Source of the DNA: Tetrapyrgos nigripes
Taxonomy: Eukaryota; Basidiomycota; Agaricomycetes; Agaricales; Campanellaceae
Length of the DNA: 64,000 nucleotides
Assembly: GCA_013368315.1 (NCBI GenBank)
Contig: JAACJM010000115.1
Coordinates: 62,001-126,000, forward strand
Direction: 5' to 3'
How positions within the stretch are numbered: the stretch's first letter is position 1; each line of letters opens with the position of its first letter. Positions 1 through 10,877 of the stretch are shown in pieces. The notes under the pieces were generated by a model. That model made no database searches. It was not told the DNA's origin and saw nothing but the letters and a program-made list of their open reading frames with translations. The position numbers were made by a program, and so were the translations under genes.

Positions 1-1788
1 AAACCATCCATCAAACAACGAACTCATCAAGCTGAGCATATCAGAAAAGAAGGGGATGACCTCTGCGATAATGAAAGCAAAAACCCATGTTACGCCTACA
101 ATTCCGACCCAAGTCGCCCAACCTATGAAAGTGTTGGAATGGAGGTGATGGGATTTGCGGAAGATGCGGAAGAAGATGAAGCGGGAGGTGACGGACTGTG
201 GAGTATCATACAAGAGTCAAGCCAGACTTTAGCAAAGGGAACGGTAAGAAGAAGCCGGTTACTGACAGAATACAGAGAGCCCAGGAAAACAATCGTCGGT
301 ATGGCGAAGGAAAAGGCAATTTTCTTGTAGGGCTCTTCTAGGGACCCGAATCCTGGAGAGGTCATGTATTGATTTCCTGTGCAGATCGTGAGCTCGACTC
401 TACAATCAGAAAATACGGCGTAGCTCAACTTACCAACAAAATGGTACACAACGGCTCCGCAAATACTGAAAACGACGACTTCCGCCAGAGTCACAGCCCA
501 TATAGCTGGATAGTGAAGGGAGCATTGAGTCTTTGGCATGATGCGATGTCATTGATGGAACGGACCTTTTGGAAAATCTTTCGGGTTCTTCATCTCAGCA
601 ATAAACTATACAAACTCATATGTTGGACACGGACGGAGAGAACAGCGCATAGTGACGACTTACAGATGGAATCATGGCTTGCCCCTACTGAGTCGTCAGC
701 ACAAAAAGAAGTTAACTAAAGAAATTAACACCAACGACTAGTGTGTAGGTTATATTAAGAAAGGCCGACATTCCTAAACAGGATATCAGAGAAAAACGAG
801 TCACTTCATAACCCTGTAGACGTACCAGAAACAAAGGTCGTCCCACTGACAGGTATGACAGTAACAATTGGTTCACTTCCCGGGATATATCCAAATGGAT
901 GGTCTTGAATACCAGCAAAGATGATGGCGAGTAAAACGGCGATGCCCATGGTTACGGCGGCGAAGACACCCATGCCTGACATTTGCTCCAAGGTACGGGG
1001 GAGGGAGATCACGAAACAAACAATAGCGGAGATTACCTGCGCAAAAGAGGGTCAGTCAATGACAACGAGCAGGACTGCCGACATACCATGAATACTGTTG
1101 TGCACTGAGCTGAGTTGGACAAGGTGTTGAGAAGTTTGGCACCGACCAAGACATGCAGAGCTACACGGAACAAGGTGAGTCACCGTCCACGCAAATCGTT
1201 AACTCGTAAAGCTCACCTTGGATAAAAGTATTGTTGAGTAGGAAGAAAACGGAGGTAATATTGTAGGCTATTTCTGAGCCTCCAAATAGTTCTCTGCCGA
1301 TATCAGGAATATCTCGTAGAGTTGGATGTGCGATGCAATACCGCCCTAGGATCAATGAAGTGTAGAGTACCGTGCCAGCAACCTTTCAGCGTGTATAAGA
1401 TGAGATTAAAGAGGTTCAGGAATTAAGCCTACAGCCACTGTAACGATGATTCCAGGAACCAATCCCAATATCGAGAATGACCTAGTGTGATAGATAAGCA
1501 CAACGATAGATCCAGCATGGGCAAGTTCTACGCACCAAGGAAAAGAGAGAATGGCAAGACATATGTACTCTGAAAAAAGTAGTGCCGCAGTCTGAAATCT
1601 CTAAAATTAGCCTCTTCTGGACACATAGATATGGAACGCACCTTCTGCCACGAACACGTCCTATACTGGATAGCATGATCCTGCTCGCGAGCAATCTGAA
1701 TGCCGACGCTGTCCTGCGACGACGAGTCGCTTTCTACTCCATTCTCCACGTCGAATTTCTTCTGGGCATTCACGTCTTCAAAAGACAT
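1..1788 (-). CDS. Amino acid transporter (AAAP/Aa_trans family), C-terminus cut by window edge
   Basis: Multi-pass membrane permease expected to move neutral amino acids across the plasma or vacuolar membrane. After joining at least seven exons the reading frame is continuous: N-terminal hydrophilic part MSFEDVNAQKKF, then AALLFSEYICLAILSFPW, SFSILGLVPGIIVTVAVAG, ILGRYCIAHPTLRDIPDIG, ISLPRTLEQMSGMGVF, FIAEMKNPKDFPKAIWAVT, VVFSICGAVVYHFVG, QYMTSPGFGSLEEPYKKIAF and a last segment ending AEVIPFFSDMLSLMSSLFDG at the window edge. These blocks are typical of fungal Aa_trans (PF01490) permeases of the Mtr-like type. I chose the ATG at 1788 because family members begin with a short acidic tail; an upstream in-frame ATG at 1854 would add 22 residues. 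No break was found in the exons followed. The substrate cannot be read from sequence. Confidence 0.85.
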
Positions 1789-2652
1789 GATAGTCGTAAG
1801 GAGGGCGAATCCAGGGAGCAAAGTAACACAGAGATGACAGCTCAAGGTTTTCAATAATGATGCGCTCCTTTGAACTCACGTCATTTCCTTTATCTTTGAC
1901 GCAAGAGCGGCTGGTAATACAAATTTCAATATCATCAGACTTGTGGAGGATTTTTGTCAATTTGATGAATTTCTGGACGTAGATCCTTTGGTAAAAAAAG
2001 CGTACCTGGAACGAGCTCAAGAGACCTAGAAACTCCTTAAGGTCTCCCAATAGACAAGAAGCAAGAGCTGCCGCCGACGAAGGGGGAATCAAGAATTTGA
2101 AGTTGGTTCAATGTGTCACAGTCAGTCGTGACACAGTCATGACCGTGACTCTTCGTGCCAACGCCACAGGGTCACCCTTGGAGCACTACTCTATGTACTT
2201 AGGTACGCGATGCCCAGGTCCATATGGCCATGTTGAAGAGCCAAGAGGGGCCACAAGCGTTGACTCCAGATACACCAGGATACGCCTCAGCCCTGTCAGG
2301 AAAGTCTCCAATCTATGTAGCTACAAGCGTGGCGGCCGTCGCTTCGCTCCGGCTTCCTGGTAGCTGGGAAGGCGGCAGAGGAAGAGGGACCAGGCAAATG
2401 ACTGCAAATACTTTTCTTAAAAGGGAAATCATTTCCTAAAAAGGGTATATGAAAAAGCGCCAAAGTTTATAAAGTGTTTGATGTACGCTTGACTCCAAGC
2501 GGCCATCAAAGGCGAGAGTGCATCGGCCGTATACACTCCGTTCTAGCTTCCACATAGTTATATACAAATACATTGGCAAAGACAAGAAGAGCGCAGGCCG
2601 CCACTAAGCAGCACTACATAGTACTGTCAAGGGTAAAATAGCCCCTATCATC
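1789..2652. other. Intergenic stretch, no gene seen
   Basis: This stretch holds the upstream region of the amino acid transporter and the 3' flank of the P450, which both run leftwards. Open frames here are short and show no recognisable family. In particular there is no NADPH-P450 reductase sequence following the P450. Confidence 0.5.
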
Positions 2653-5405
2653 TCAAGGCTGAACGTGTCGCGGTCTAGCGGTGATGAAGAAATCTTTCGG
2701 CTTGATTGTTATAGCCTGAGTAATTTGCAGCTCGTATGAAGGATCTGCGAGAGCCAAATCAAAGTGCTGGACAATTGATGCCAGCACCAAACACATCTGT
2801 AAGAGTAAAGAGAAGCAGGTTCAGAACATTTTATATCTGATTCTTCGATTCATGGAATAGGGAAAGACCACTACTCACCTCCTGCCATGCAAATGAACGG
2901 CCTATGCAGCTACGCATGCCATATCCGAACTGAGTATAAAGGTCAGAAATGCAAATACTATCTTGAGGTTAATCCGCAAAAATCAAAACTCACTGGCTGC
3001 CATGCGTTGGGCTATTTCGCAGGATACGTCTGTTAGCTGCAAAGTACTAGAAGCAAGGCTAGCTGAACGCGTCTCACCGGAAGAGAATCAAACTTTCCAT
3101 CAAGCATCCTCTCAGGATGAAACTCCTCGGCCTGCACTCGATGAATTAAAAATGTACTTGCTAGCGCTGTAGACGAAGTCAAACTTACATCTTCTCCCCA
3201 AACATTCACATCTCTATGCGCATCCCACGTCAATAAAGCAATAGGAGCGCCTTTTGGTACGAAATATTTCCCATTGCCAATGGTCGTGTCTTCAATGGGA
3301 TTCACCACCCGAATTGCTGCTGTTGGTTGCAGGCGCATAGATTCTCTCAAAACAGCTAGTATGTAATAATGTAGAATCAAAATGAAAGGAAATTCAGGAA
3401 TCAGGACTTCAACGTTCAAACAAACGAGTGCTTACCATGTAAGAAGGGCATCCTGTTGAGATCTATCACTTCTGCTGGTTGATCTCCGACAACTTCATCT
3501 ACTTCATCCCGGAGTTTTTTCAGCAATTGTGGGTGTTTTAGCAGGTAGTATATAGCGAAGGACATTGTCCCTGATGTTGTTTCGTGGCCTGTTGTTGAAG
3601 AAAAATAAAATTCAGTCCCAAAATCACTGTGAAACGTCGCAGAGCTGAGAATGACTGACCGGCAATGAGGAAAGTTAGTAGCTAGAGTCACAGACAGTTA
3701 GGAAAGGTGGATCAACTTCGGCTAAGATTATGGAGGTTGCATTCTACTCACATTATCTATCACACTCTCATCTGAAAGCGACATCCCAGATCTTTTGTGG
3801 TTTAACATAGCGTTTAACATATCCTTTTTGTCTGTAGGATTTCGTCTTCGTTTTTCTAAAACTGATCATAATCAATCAATCGAGGAGGGGGAAGTCAAAG
3901 AAATAGTATCAGAGAAATTCGAGTCGATCAATTTAGTGAGGCTACTCACTATCCATCGCGGTATCCCTCATCAAGCGAATATCATCATGATATTGACTAT
4001 TTGTCGCTGAAACCCAGGCTTGGACAATTGATGGACGATTGGCTCGACTGTTGCATTCTCGTAGACAGTCTGACATGGCGCGTACGAAAGGTGGGGTCGT
4101 TTCCTGCAGAGGTAATGAGTATGTATGAGATGATATTCAAGATCAGAAGGAAATGCGACTGCCACTGAGTCAACAGTGGTCAGTAGGAAGGAATACTGAC
4201 AGAGACGAATGAGTTCAATCTGTTCAAGTTGATACCAAGGCTCATGTTAGTCAAAAGCAAGGAAGTCGAAGTTTTGCTGCCTATGCTCACCGGTATGACA
4301 TTGAACAAAGGGCTATAGTATCTAGCGCCACACGGGTAAGGTCATCCGTAGGGTCAAGCTTGGTCCCTGGTGTACTTCTACATCATCACAAACGATGGAA
4401 AAACAATACTATTAAATGTTTATCGCAGAAAGCCAAGAATTCGCGACGTACTTTGACCATTTCTTGATGATCTCGTTAGAGATTTCTCGCATATCCTATA
4501 CGATATGGGGAAAGAATTTCAGACCTCAGACGACTCCTCATTGTTCCGGAAATCAAGGAACACCTACCTCTAACATGTCTTTGATTCGTGAAGCGCCTAT
4601 AATAATCGTCAATTAATCACATCGAAGCAACGGAATCAGTTACAGTCAGTACAAAAATACACCGAGAAGCTCGAAGGAGGCATAAGGTGATATGGTAGCT
4701 GTGAAATTAATACTTACCAAACGCTGGCATAAGAAGACGATCTGATTGGTTTTCAAGAGTCCATCGAAGGTACGAGCGTCAATTGATGTGCAGGGATGCG
4801 TCAATATGAACGATGAGCGCTGAGCGTCCGCCGACTGTATATCATATGTAGAGATGCCACTTACGGGCCAAGTTCCAATTCGGTTCATCGTTGTAGGCCT
4901 AACGGAGGAAAGAGATCAACGTTAATCATCGGTCACTCTCACTCTCCGAGTCCAAGTCTTACGGTGAATATCCCATCATGCACTAGGTTTCTTGTTTCCT
5001 TGAGAGGCCCACCTACAGTGTACATGAAACGACGGTGAGGCGAGCTCGTTGCAAGGACCCGGTCTAAGAAGACAGACGTACTAATTGCTTTGCTGAACCT
5101 CGTATCATCGGAAAGCTCATTCACTAGAGCATGCGAGCTGACGAATATGACAGAACGGCCTGGAGTGGGTGTCAATTAAGGATGTCTCGGAAGATAAGAT
5201 GTACAGACCTATGATGTTGAGTTGGTATATTTCACCGTACTCCTGGACAAGCCTATGAAAGCCTAGAGCAGGAACATCTGACAATGGCAAGGGACATTAG
5301 GCTTCCGATTAAGAAACGTTATCCAAACTCCGACGAACCTTTGTCGAGGGAAAACACATTGCCAAAGAAGGGGTATCCAGGTGGTTGGGGTATGAGGGTT
5401 GTCAT
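2653..5405 (-). CDS. Cytochrome P450, CYP505/P450-BM3-like heme domain without fused reductase
   Basis: Heme-thiolate monooxygenase, probably acting on fatty acids or similar hydrophobic substrates as in CYP505/CYP102. The start is MTTLIPQPPGYPFFGNVF, with the proline-rich hinge. Later blocks are RSVIFVSSHALVNELSDD, the segment HRLLMPAFG after the C helix, I-helix GHETTSG, K-helix ESMR (ExxR), FHPERML, a six-residue microexon PNAWQP and the Cys loop FGYGMRSCIGRSFAWQE. The C-terminus ITIKPKDFFITARPRHVQP ends at TGA 2653-2655, where CYP505 enzymes would continue into a flavin reductase. About 15 short exons join without a frame break. There is no transmembrane anchor, so it is likely soluble and must borrow electrons from a separate reductase. 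Subfamily assignment is by motif resemblance only. Confidence 0.85.
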
Positions 5406-5766
5406 AATCCTGAAGGACGGACAGGGGGCGCGCGGATTGCAAGATTCTGGAGGGACAGAATGCTAATCGGACCACATACTAACGAGTTTTATAGGAACAA
5501 GGTGAGAATAAGTCAGTATGTAACCGATTCGGATATGATAGTTTTCAACTGTACCTAGGATATACACTTCTTAGGTGTACGTACTCGTTATGCCTTCGTT
5601 TGGGGACTATTTGGAGCGTCCCATCAGTGATCCGTTGAATACGATGAGATTATGCGGTCTCTACCTTGCTAGCGCCCTGGCTGAGCGTATTTAGCACACG
5701 GAGGTATTATGGGAATGGAGTGGTACGAGGGCGCCGGGTAGATATAGCAATAGATCTCAAAAACTT

Positions 5767-6130
5767 TCAGTCCTGAAGCCAACGAGCCATCTGCTCTCGG
5801 AACCGACGCCCGTCGCCAGTCGCGTGGAATGCAAAACGCGTTCGAGCGGCCTCCTGTCCTAGCGTGAGATGTGAAGCCGCCACCCTATGAGGATCAAACC
5901 AGTACCGTCATTTACAGCTGCGCGACAAATGTATCCAATGTCGGAAGGATGAATGAAACGATTCGGAGGGTAGAGTTCCGGAACAGTGCCAGATGGCGGG
6001 TTCGGTAAACGTGGCTTCGGTTCTTCCCGAAGGAACGCGTAAACAGAGACAAATATCACGTCAACAGGTTTGGAAGCAATTTGGAAGTGCTTAGCGTCGG
6101 TGGAAAAACTTACCTCTCCAGTTGCTCTCA
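5767..6130 (-). pseudogene. Possible degraded or partial gene of unknown family
   Basis: The minus strand carries a short open segment RYWFDPHRVAASHLTLGQ, then a Gly/Arg-rich part, ending MARWLQD at stop 5767-5769. Upstream in other frames lie PSDIGYICRAAVNDGTG and a possible exon end NFESNWR followed by a GTAAGT donor near 6113. The pieces look protein-like but I could not join them into one frame or name a family. The copia insertion starts about 400 bases further upstream and may have cut off the 5' part. Low confidence. Confidence 0.25.
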
Positions 6131-6451
6131 AAGTTCAACCTATAGTCCTGTACACTCCGAACCGATTGTCATGCATTACACCCAAACTTGACCTCTTATT
6201 ATGCGAGGGTACCGAGCATCGAGTCTGCCTAGGGGAGACTAAGACTTGACCGCTTCTGGGAACAGCACGCCAGAGAAAAATGGAATAGGCAATGAGGCTT
6301 TGGTCTGAGTCGTTTTGTTTTCCTCCCTCAAGACCATCATCCAGTTGCAGGCTGTCCAACGCAATGCTCGGTTGATTCTTTTCGGTATGTGGACTTCTTT
6401 TTTTTTCTAAAGCACATCTTTAATTGAATGATCGTGCCCTCCTTTCACTTT

Positions 6452-6538
6452 CATTGTCCGCAACATTACATCTGTGTGCAACTGTCATTCAGTCAGTCTG
6501 AAGATGAGTCCCAAATTAGGCTGATGAGACGTATGTTT
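6452..6538. repeat. Host direct repeat, left half (split by copia insertion)
   Basis: The sequence begins CATTGTCCGCAACATTACAT and is continued on the far side of the copia element at 15517-15563. Together they form a block of about 130 bp that recurs at 16425-16557 with a few substitutions. The copia element has therefore inserted inside one copy of a pre-existing duplicated sequence. Confidence 0.8.
6534..6538. repeat. Copia target site duplication, left copy (TGTTT)
   Basis: The five bases TGTTT lie directly outside the left LTR and are repeated at 15517-15521 directly outside the right LTR. A 5-bp duplication is the normal product of copia integrase. It is also confirmed by the uninterrupted related copy at 16425-16557. 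Confidence 0.85.
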
Positions 6539-6823
6539 TGTTGAGCAGGCTATGTTCTATATACGTAGCGGCAACTGCATACTTACCTGGGGATGTAAAA
6601 GTGCTTGTTAGAGCGGTTTTGTTAGAGGTTAAGAGCGATGAGCAGTAAGGGAAATCCTTGTTTTTGTAGGGCAATCTACGAGCCCTTATATACTGTTCTA
6701 GATAGTACATGTGACTACTTATCTAAGAACTTCTAATGTACAGTAAGTGTAACTAACTAGATTACTATCTAATCTATATCTAATCTAGTGTTGATGGCTG
6801 CTTACTAATTCACCAATTCAACA
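6539..6823 (-). repeat. Copia 3' LTR
   Basis: 285 bp starting TGTTGAGCAGG and ending ATTCAACA on the plus strand, with the expected TG...CA ends. It differs from the other LTR at four sites: ACG/ACA, GCGG/GCAG, AGTG/AGCG and TTCACC/TTTACC. All are transitions and three are at CpG positions. Read on the minus strand it contains a TATATAAG box (plus strand around 6685-6693). Confidence 0.95.
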
Positions 6824-6835
6824 CTCCCCCTTGCT
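6824..6835 (-). other. Copia polypurine tract
   Basis: On the minus strand the bases directly before the 3' LTR read AGCAAGGGGGAG. A purine run abutting the LTR is the usual primer for plus-strand DNA synthesis in LTR elements. Confidence 0.75.
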
Positions 6836-9819
6836 AAGCTGCACCATTAGTGTGCGTAAGCATAAAGGCACTATAAGCAGCCAAGGTTCATCTTCGTTAT
6901 TAAGACATATTGATACATTGTACCAAGGTTCAAGATACGTTATACCAAGGCTTAACTTGTATAAAATTGAAGTCCTAGTTGTGATCTAAACTTCTCGAAT
7001 TTTTGTTTGCCAAGGTTCTTTGTAAACATATCTGCAGGATTATCGCTTCCTTCTATGAACTTTATTGTCACGTTTTCGTTTGTTACATGTTCACGAATGA
7101 AGTGATACTTGACAGAAATGTGTTTTGAACGTCGTTCTGTAACAGGATTGGATGCGATGAAGATAGATCCTTGATTGTCTCTGTAAATGTCAATAGCTTT
7201 CATCTCTATGTCAAGTTCTTCTAAAAGAGCTTTTATCCAGATGACTTGGCGACTACAATCACTAAGAGCCATATACTCGGCTTCGGTAGAGCTTAATGCA
7301 GTTGTGGTTTGAGCCCTAGAGGCCCAGGAAAAAGTACCACAGGCTAACGTTAGGAAGAAGCCAGTATGTGATCGATGGTCGTTTGGATCTGATGCCCAAT
7401 CAGAGTCTGTGTATGCAGCGAGACCAGTTCCTAATGGATCTAATTCAGTGATCTTTTTCTTGGATCCGTCGTACACTAATGCATAGTGTCAAGTACCAAG
7501 AAGATAACAGCAAATCCAGAGAGCTTTGGTTAGATGATCATCTGAAGGATTCGCAGCATGCTGTGCCATTTTAGTAACAGCGAAAGCAATGTCAGGACGA
7601 GTCCCTAACATGATGTAAAGAAGAGACCCAATGACAGTTTGATATTTCTGTCGAAGGACTGGGTCGACTGGGGATTTGTTTTTTATAGGATAGTATCCTG
7701 TAGGTAATGGAGTAGCAGAAGCTTTCATGTTTTGCATACCACATCGTTCTAGTACCTTTTCAAGGTAGGCGCATTGATCGAGATAGATTTTGCTGCCTTT
7801 CCTGACAATGTTCATTCTAAGAAATTCTTTGGCATCGCCAAGATCCCTGCATTCCCATTTCTTCATAAATTTTGCCTTTAGCTTGAGCACTAGTTGTTTG
7901 TCTGCTCCACAGAATAGGGCATCATCAACGTAGACAACGGCAATGACAATGTAACCATTTTGATTATATACAAAGATTCCGGCATCAGAGTTGATTCGTT
8001 TGAAACCAAGTTCTGCCATGGACTTGTCGAGACCTTTCCACCAAGCAAGACCAGCTTGCTTAAGTCCATATAGAGCGCGAAGTAGCTGAATGACTTTGCG
8101 TTCTTTTCCAGGTTCTATAAAACCTTCTGTTTGTTCCATATAGATCTCTTCTTTGAGTATGCCATAAAGATAGGCACTACGAACATCGACACCTGAGATG
8201 TGCCAATTATTGAGGGCTGCCAATGCGAAGATAAGGCGCACCGTCTCGAAGCAAACAACAGGAGAGAAGACTTGATCGAAGTCTAGACCTTCAATCTGTG
8301 AGAAACCTTTAGCAACGAGTCTCGCCTTCTTTTGACCATCAGTCTTGATGTCAAAGACCCATCGGTTTTTTATGACTTTCCTATTCTCAGGACGATCTAC
8401 GAGTTGGAAAGTTCTGCGCCTGCGAAGTACCTCTAGTTCTTCACAGCAAGCGATTCTCCATTCCTCTTGCTCTCTATCTGGTAGGAGCAATATTTCTTGG
8501 AGTGTCCATTTGCGGGGAGATTTTGAGTCAATTGCATTATTAAGCAAGAGATTTATCATCTGTACTCCCCCTTCCCAGCATAGTTGTGCCTGATCTTCTA
8601 AAAGATCGTTTCCATCTGTATTAGATGCAGAATTGTCATTGCCTGATGTGGACGAGTGTGGCCTGAGACCTTCATCAGCATCTCCTGAGTCACTTTGTCC
8701 TGCGGAACTAGGACTGGGATCCTGTTGTTCTGCGGCTGCAGTCCCGTGTGGCTGGTTTAGCTGTCGCCATGCCTCACGTTCTCTTGCGGCTCTATCAGTG
8801 TCGCGATTATCAGCTGCGACCTGTTTGTCTGCATCGCGTGCACGCACGCCAGGGGGCCGAGTGCTCCCCTGTCTCCAGGCTTGATTAGAGTCTGGTACAA
8901 ATGTTTTCAGTGCTCTCCTGTCATGTTGAGTTCGTCTAGGTGCAGGAGGTGGATTCGGTGATTGCCTTGGTCACCTCAGAGGTGTCTGTGGAAGCTGAGG
9001 TGGTGTATCAGGTTCAGATTCAGATCTCGGGGGCAGCGTTTCCGGTGGCGATCTCTGCAGACTCTGACTGTCGGCATTGTCATGTCAAATATCAGGTCTC
9101 CTTTTGGAAGGTGCGTTGGGTGGTATGTAAAAATGCTCGTCTTCATCTTCGCCAAACATTTGAGGAGTATCCTCATTAGGATCATTAGGATCATTTTTTG
9201 ACGTTATAGGAAGTCATTTGGAGTTTGTTGTGCTTTTGTCACATTGAGGGAACAAAGTTTCATCGAATACTGCTTGTGGTGCAGTGAATTGTGCATTTTT
9301 CTTTCTCATGAATAGATCACCATGTCTGCCTGGGGCGGGACCAAGATAGGTCATGAGTTCTGTTTTGGAAGCGAGTTTGTTCTTTCGAATTTTTGCTGGA
9401 ACATAGACATACGCTCCACAGCCAAGTACACGTAAGTGGTCCATGCGAGGCTTTTTCTTTTCCAGAACTTCATATGGTGTTATCCAGTTACAGTGGGTCA
9501 AAAATTTGTCCACATGTTTCGCATTTTTGGAAAGATTGTCAATTTAAGCAATACTGAGTAGAGATATTGAAATGTGGTCAGTGATGGGCAGAACGCCCTT
9601 GATAAGAGCTACAATAATCTGTTTTATTTGTCCTATTTGGCTCAAAACTCATGGAGATATGATTGATTTAAAATGGTATGTCATTTGGACAATTTTTTGA
9701 GTTGCCACTTCAAAATCAGTATTGTAACTATGTGATGTCTCATAGATGACATCATAAGTGGAGTTGTACAATGATGCAATGGCTACATCATAATGATATC
9801 ATAGCTGCCAGCTGGACCA

Positions 9820-9827
9820 TATATAAG
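9820..9827 (+). promoter_or_regulatory. TATA box of Tc1 transposase
   Basis: TATATAAG lies 34 bp upstream of the ATG at 9861. It supports that ATG rather than the in-frame ATG at 9771, which lies upstream of the box. Confidence 0.5.
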
Positions 9828-9860
9828 GGCATCCAGTTGTTCTATAGCCCTCATCAAATC

Positions 9861-10877
9861 ATGAGACCCATCACATCCACCCAGAAAGACAATATCCTCT
9901 CTCTCCTCCAAACTTCTGCTTCATCCAGGGAAATCTCTGCTAAAACTGGGGTATCCAAGTCAAAGATTGCTTCTCTGGCCAAAGAGATGTATCCTGACAA
10001 GGAGAACCATCAAGCAGGGCGTCCTAGAAAGCTGTCTACCACTGATGAACGTGCTGCTATCCAACAAATCAACACTGGCAAAGCTGAAAATGCTACAGAA
10101 GTGGCCAGAAACATCAATCCCCTCCTTGACCAACCTGTCTCCACCCAAACCATTCGAAATTCCCTTCTCAGGCATGATGTGGACACATCTAAAACGAAGA
10201 AGAAGCCCAAACTCACTGCAGCTCACAGGAAGGCTCGTTTAAACTTTGCACAGAAGTACAGAAACTGGACTGTGGATGACTGGAAAAGGGTTATTTGGTC
10301 AGATGAGACTAAAATCAATCGCTATGGGTCAGATGGACAGCAGTATGTGTGGGGGAGGAAGGGTGAATCCTTGGGAGAGAGAAATGTGGTGGAAACAGTC
10401 AAATTTGGAGGAGGAAATATCATATTGTGGGGATGTATGGGGTGGGAAGGAGTTGGAAACATGGCAGAGGTGGAGGGCAGGATGAATGCAGAGCAGTATG
10501 TGGACATTTTGGAGAACAACCTTCTGGAGAGCATGGATATTTTGGGTGTTGATCCAGAGGTGGCCATTTTTCAGCAAGACAATGATCCTAAACACAAGTC
10601 AAAACTGGCCACCAAGTGGTTTGAAGACAACAACATCCATTGCATGAGCTGGCCTGCTCAATCTCCTGACCTGAACCCCATTGAACACCTCTGGACAACC
10701 CTCAAACACAAGCTCAATGGATATGACACAGCACCCTCTGGAGTTTGGGAAATATGGGACAGAGCAGCTGAAAAGTGGGATGAAATCACAGAAGAAGATT
10801 GTCAGAAATTGATCAGGAGCATGCCTAGAAGGATTGAGGCTGTGTTGAAGGCCAAAGGAGGGCATACCAAGTACTGA
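9861..10877 (+). CDS. Tc1/mariner transposase, intact DD34E
   Basis: Cut-and-paste transposase of 338 residues with no stop or frameshift. An N-terminal helix-turn-helix region (around MRPITSTQKDN and SASSREISAKTGVSKSKIA) is followed by the GRPRKLS AT-hook-like motif between the two DNA-binding subdomains. The catalytic core shows VIWSDETKI (first Asp), FQQDNDPKH (second Asp) and SPDLNPIEHLW (Glu). I count 34 residues between the second Asp and the Glu, so it is DD34E. The start at MRPIT follows a TATA box by 34 bp; extending to 9771 would add 30 residues unlike Tc1 N-termini. With both inverted repeats present the element could be mobile, although the inverted repeats are not identical to each other. 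Confidence 0.94.
   Translation: MRPITSTQKDNILSLLQTSASSREISAKTGVSKSKIASLAKEMYPDKENHQAGRPRKLSTTDERAAIQQINTGKAENATEVARNINPLLDQPVSTQTIRNSLLRHDVDTSKTKKKPKLTAAHRKARLNFAQKYRNWTVDDWKRVIWSDETKINRYGSDGQQYVWGRKGESLGERNVVETVKFGGGNIILWGCMGWEGVGNMAEVEGRMNAEQYVDILENNLLESMDILGVDPEVAIFQQDNDPKHKSKLATKWFEDNNIHCMSWPAQSPDLNPIEHLWTTLKHKLNGYDTAPSGVWEIWDRAAEKWDEITEEDCQKLIRSMPRRIEAVLKAKGGHTKY

Noticed and set aside
123..330. Plus-strand ORFs over the amino acid transporter
   Set aside because: They are antisense shadows of spliced transporter exons, which carry the family motifs.
1860..2650. Reductase part of a P450-reductase fusion
   Set aside because: None of the frames on the minus strand shows flavodoxin or FAD/NADPH motifs, and the P450 frame stops cleanly.
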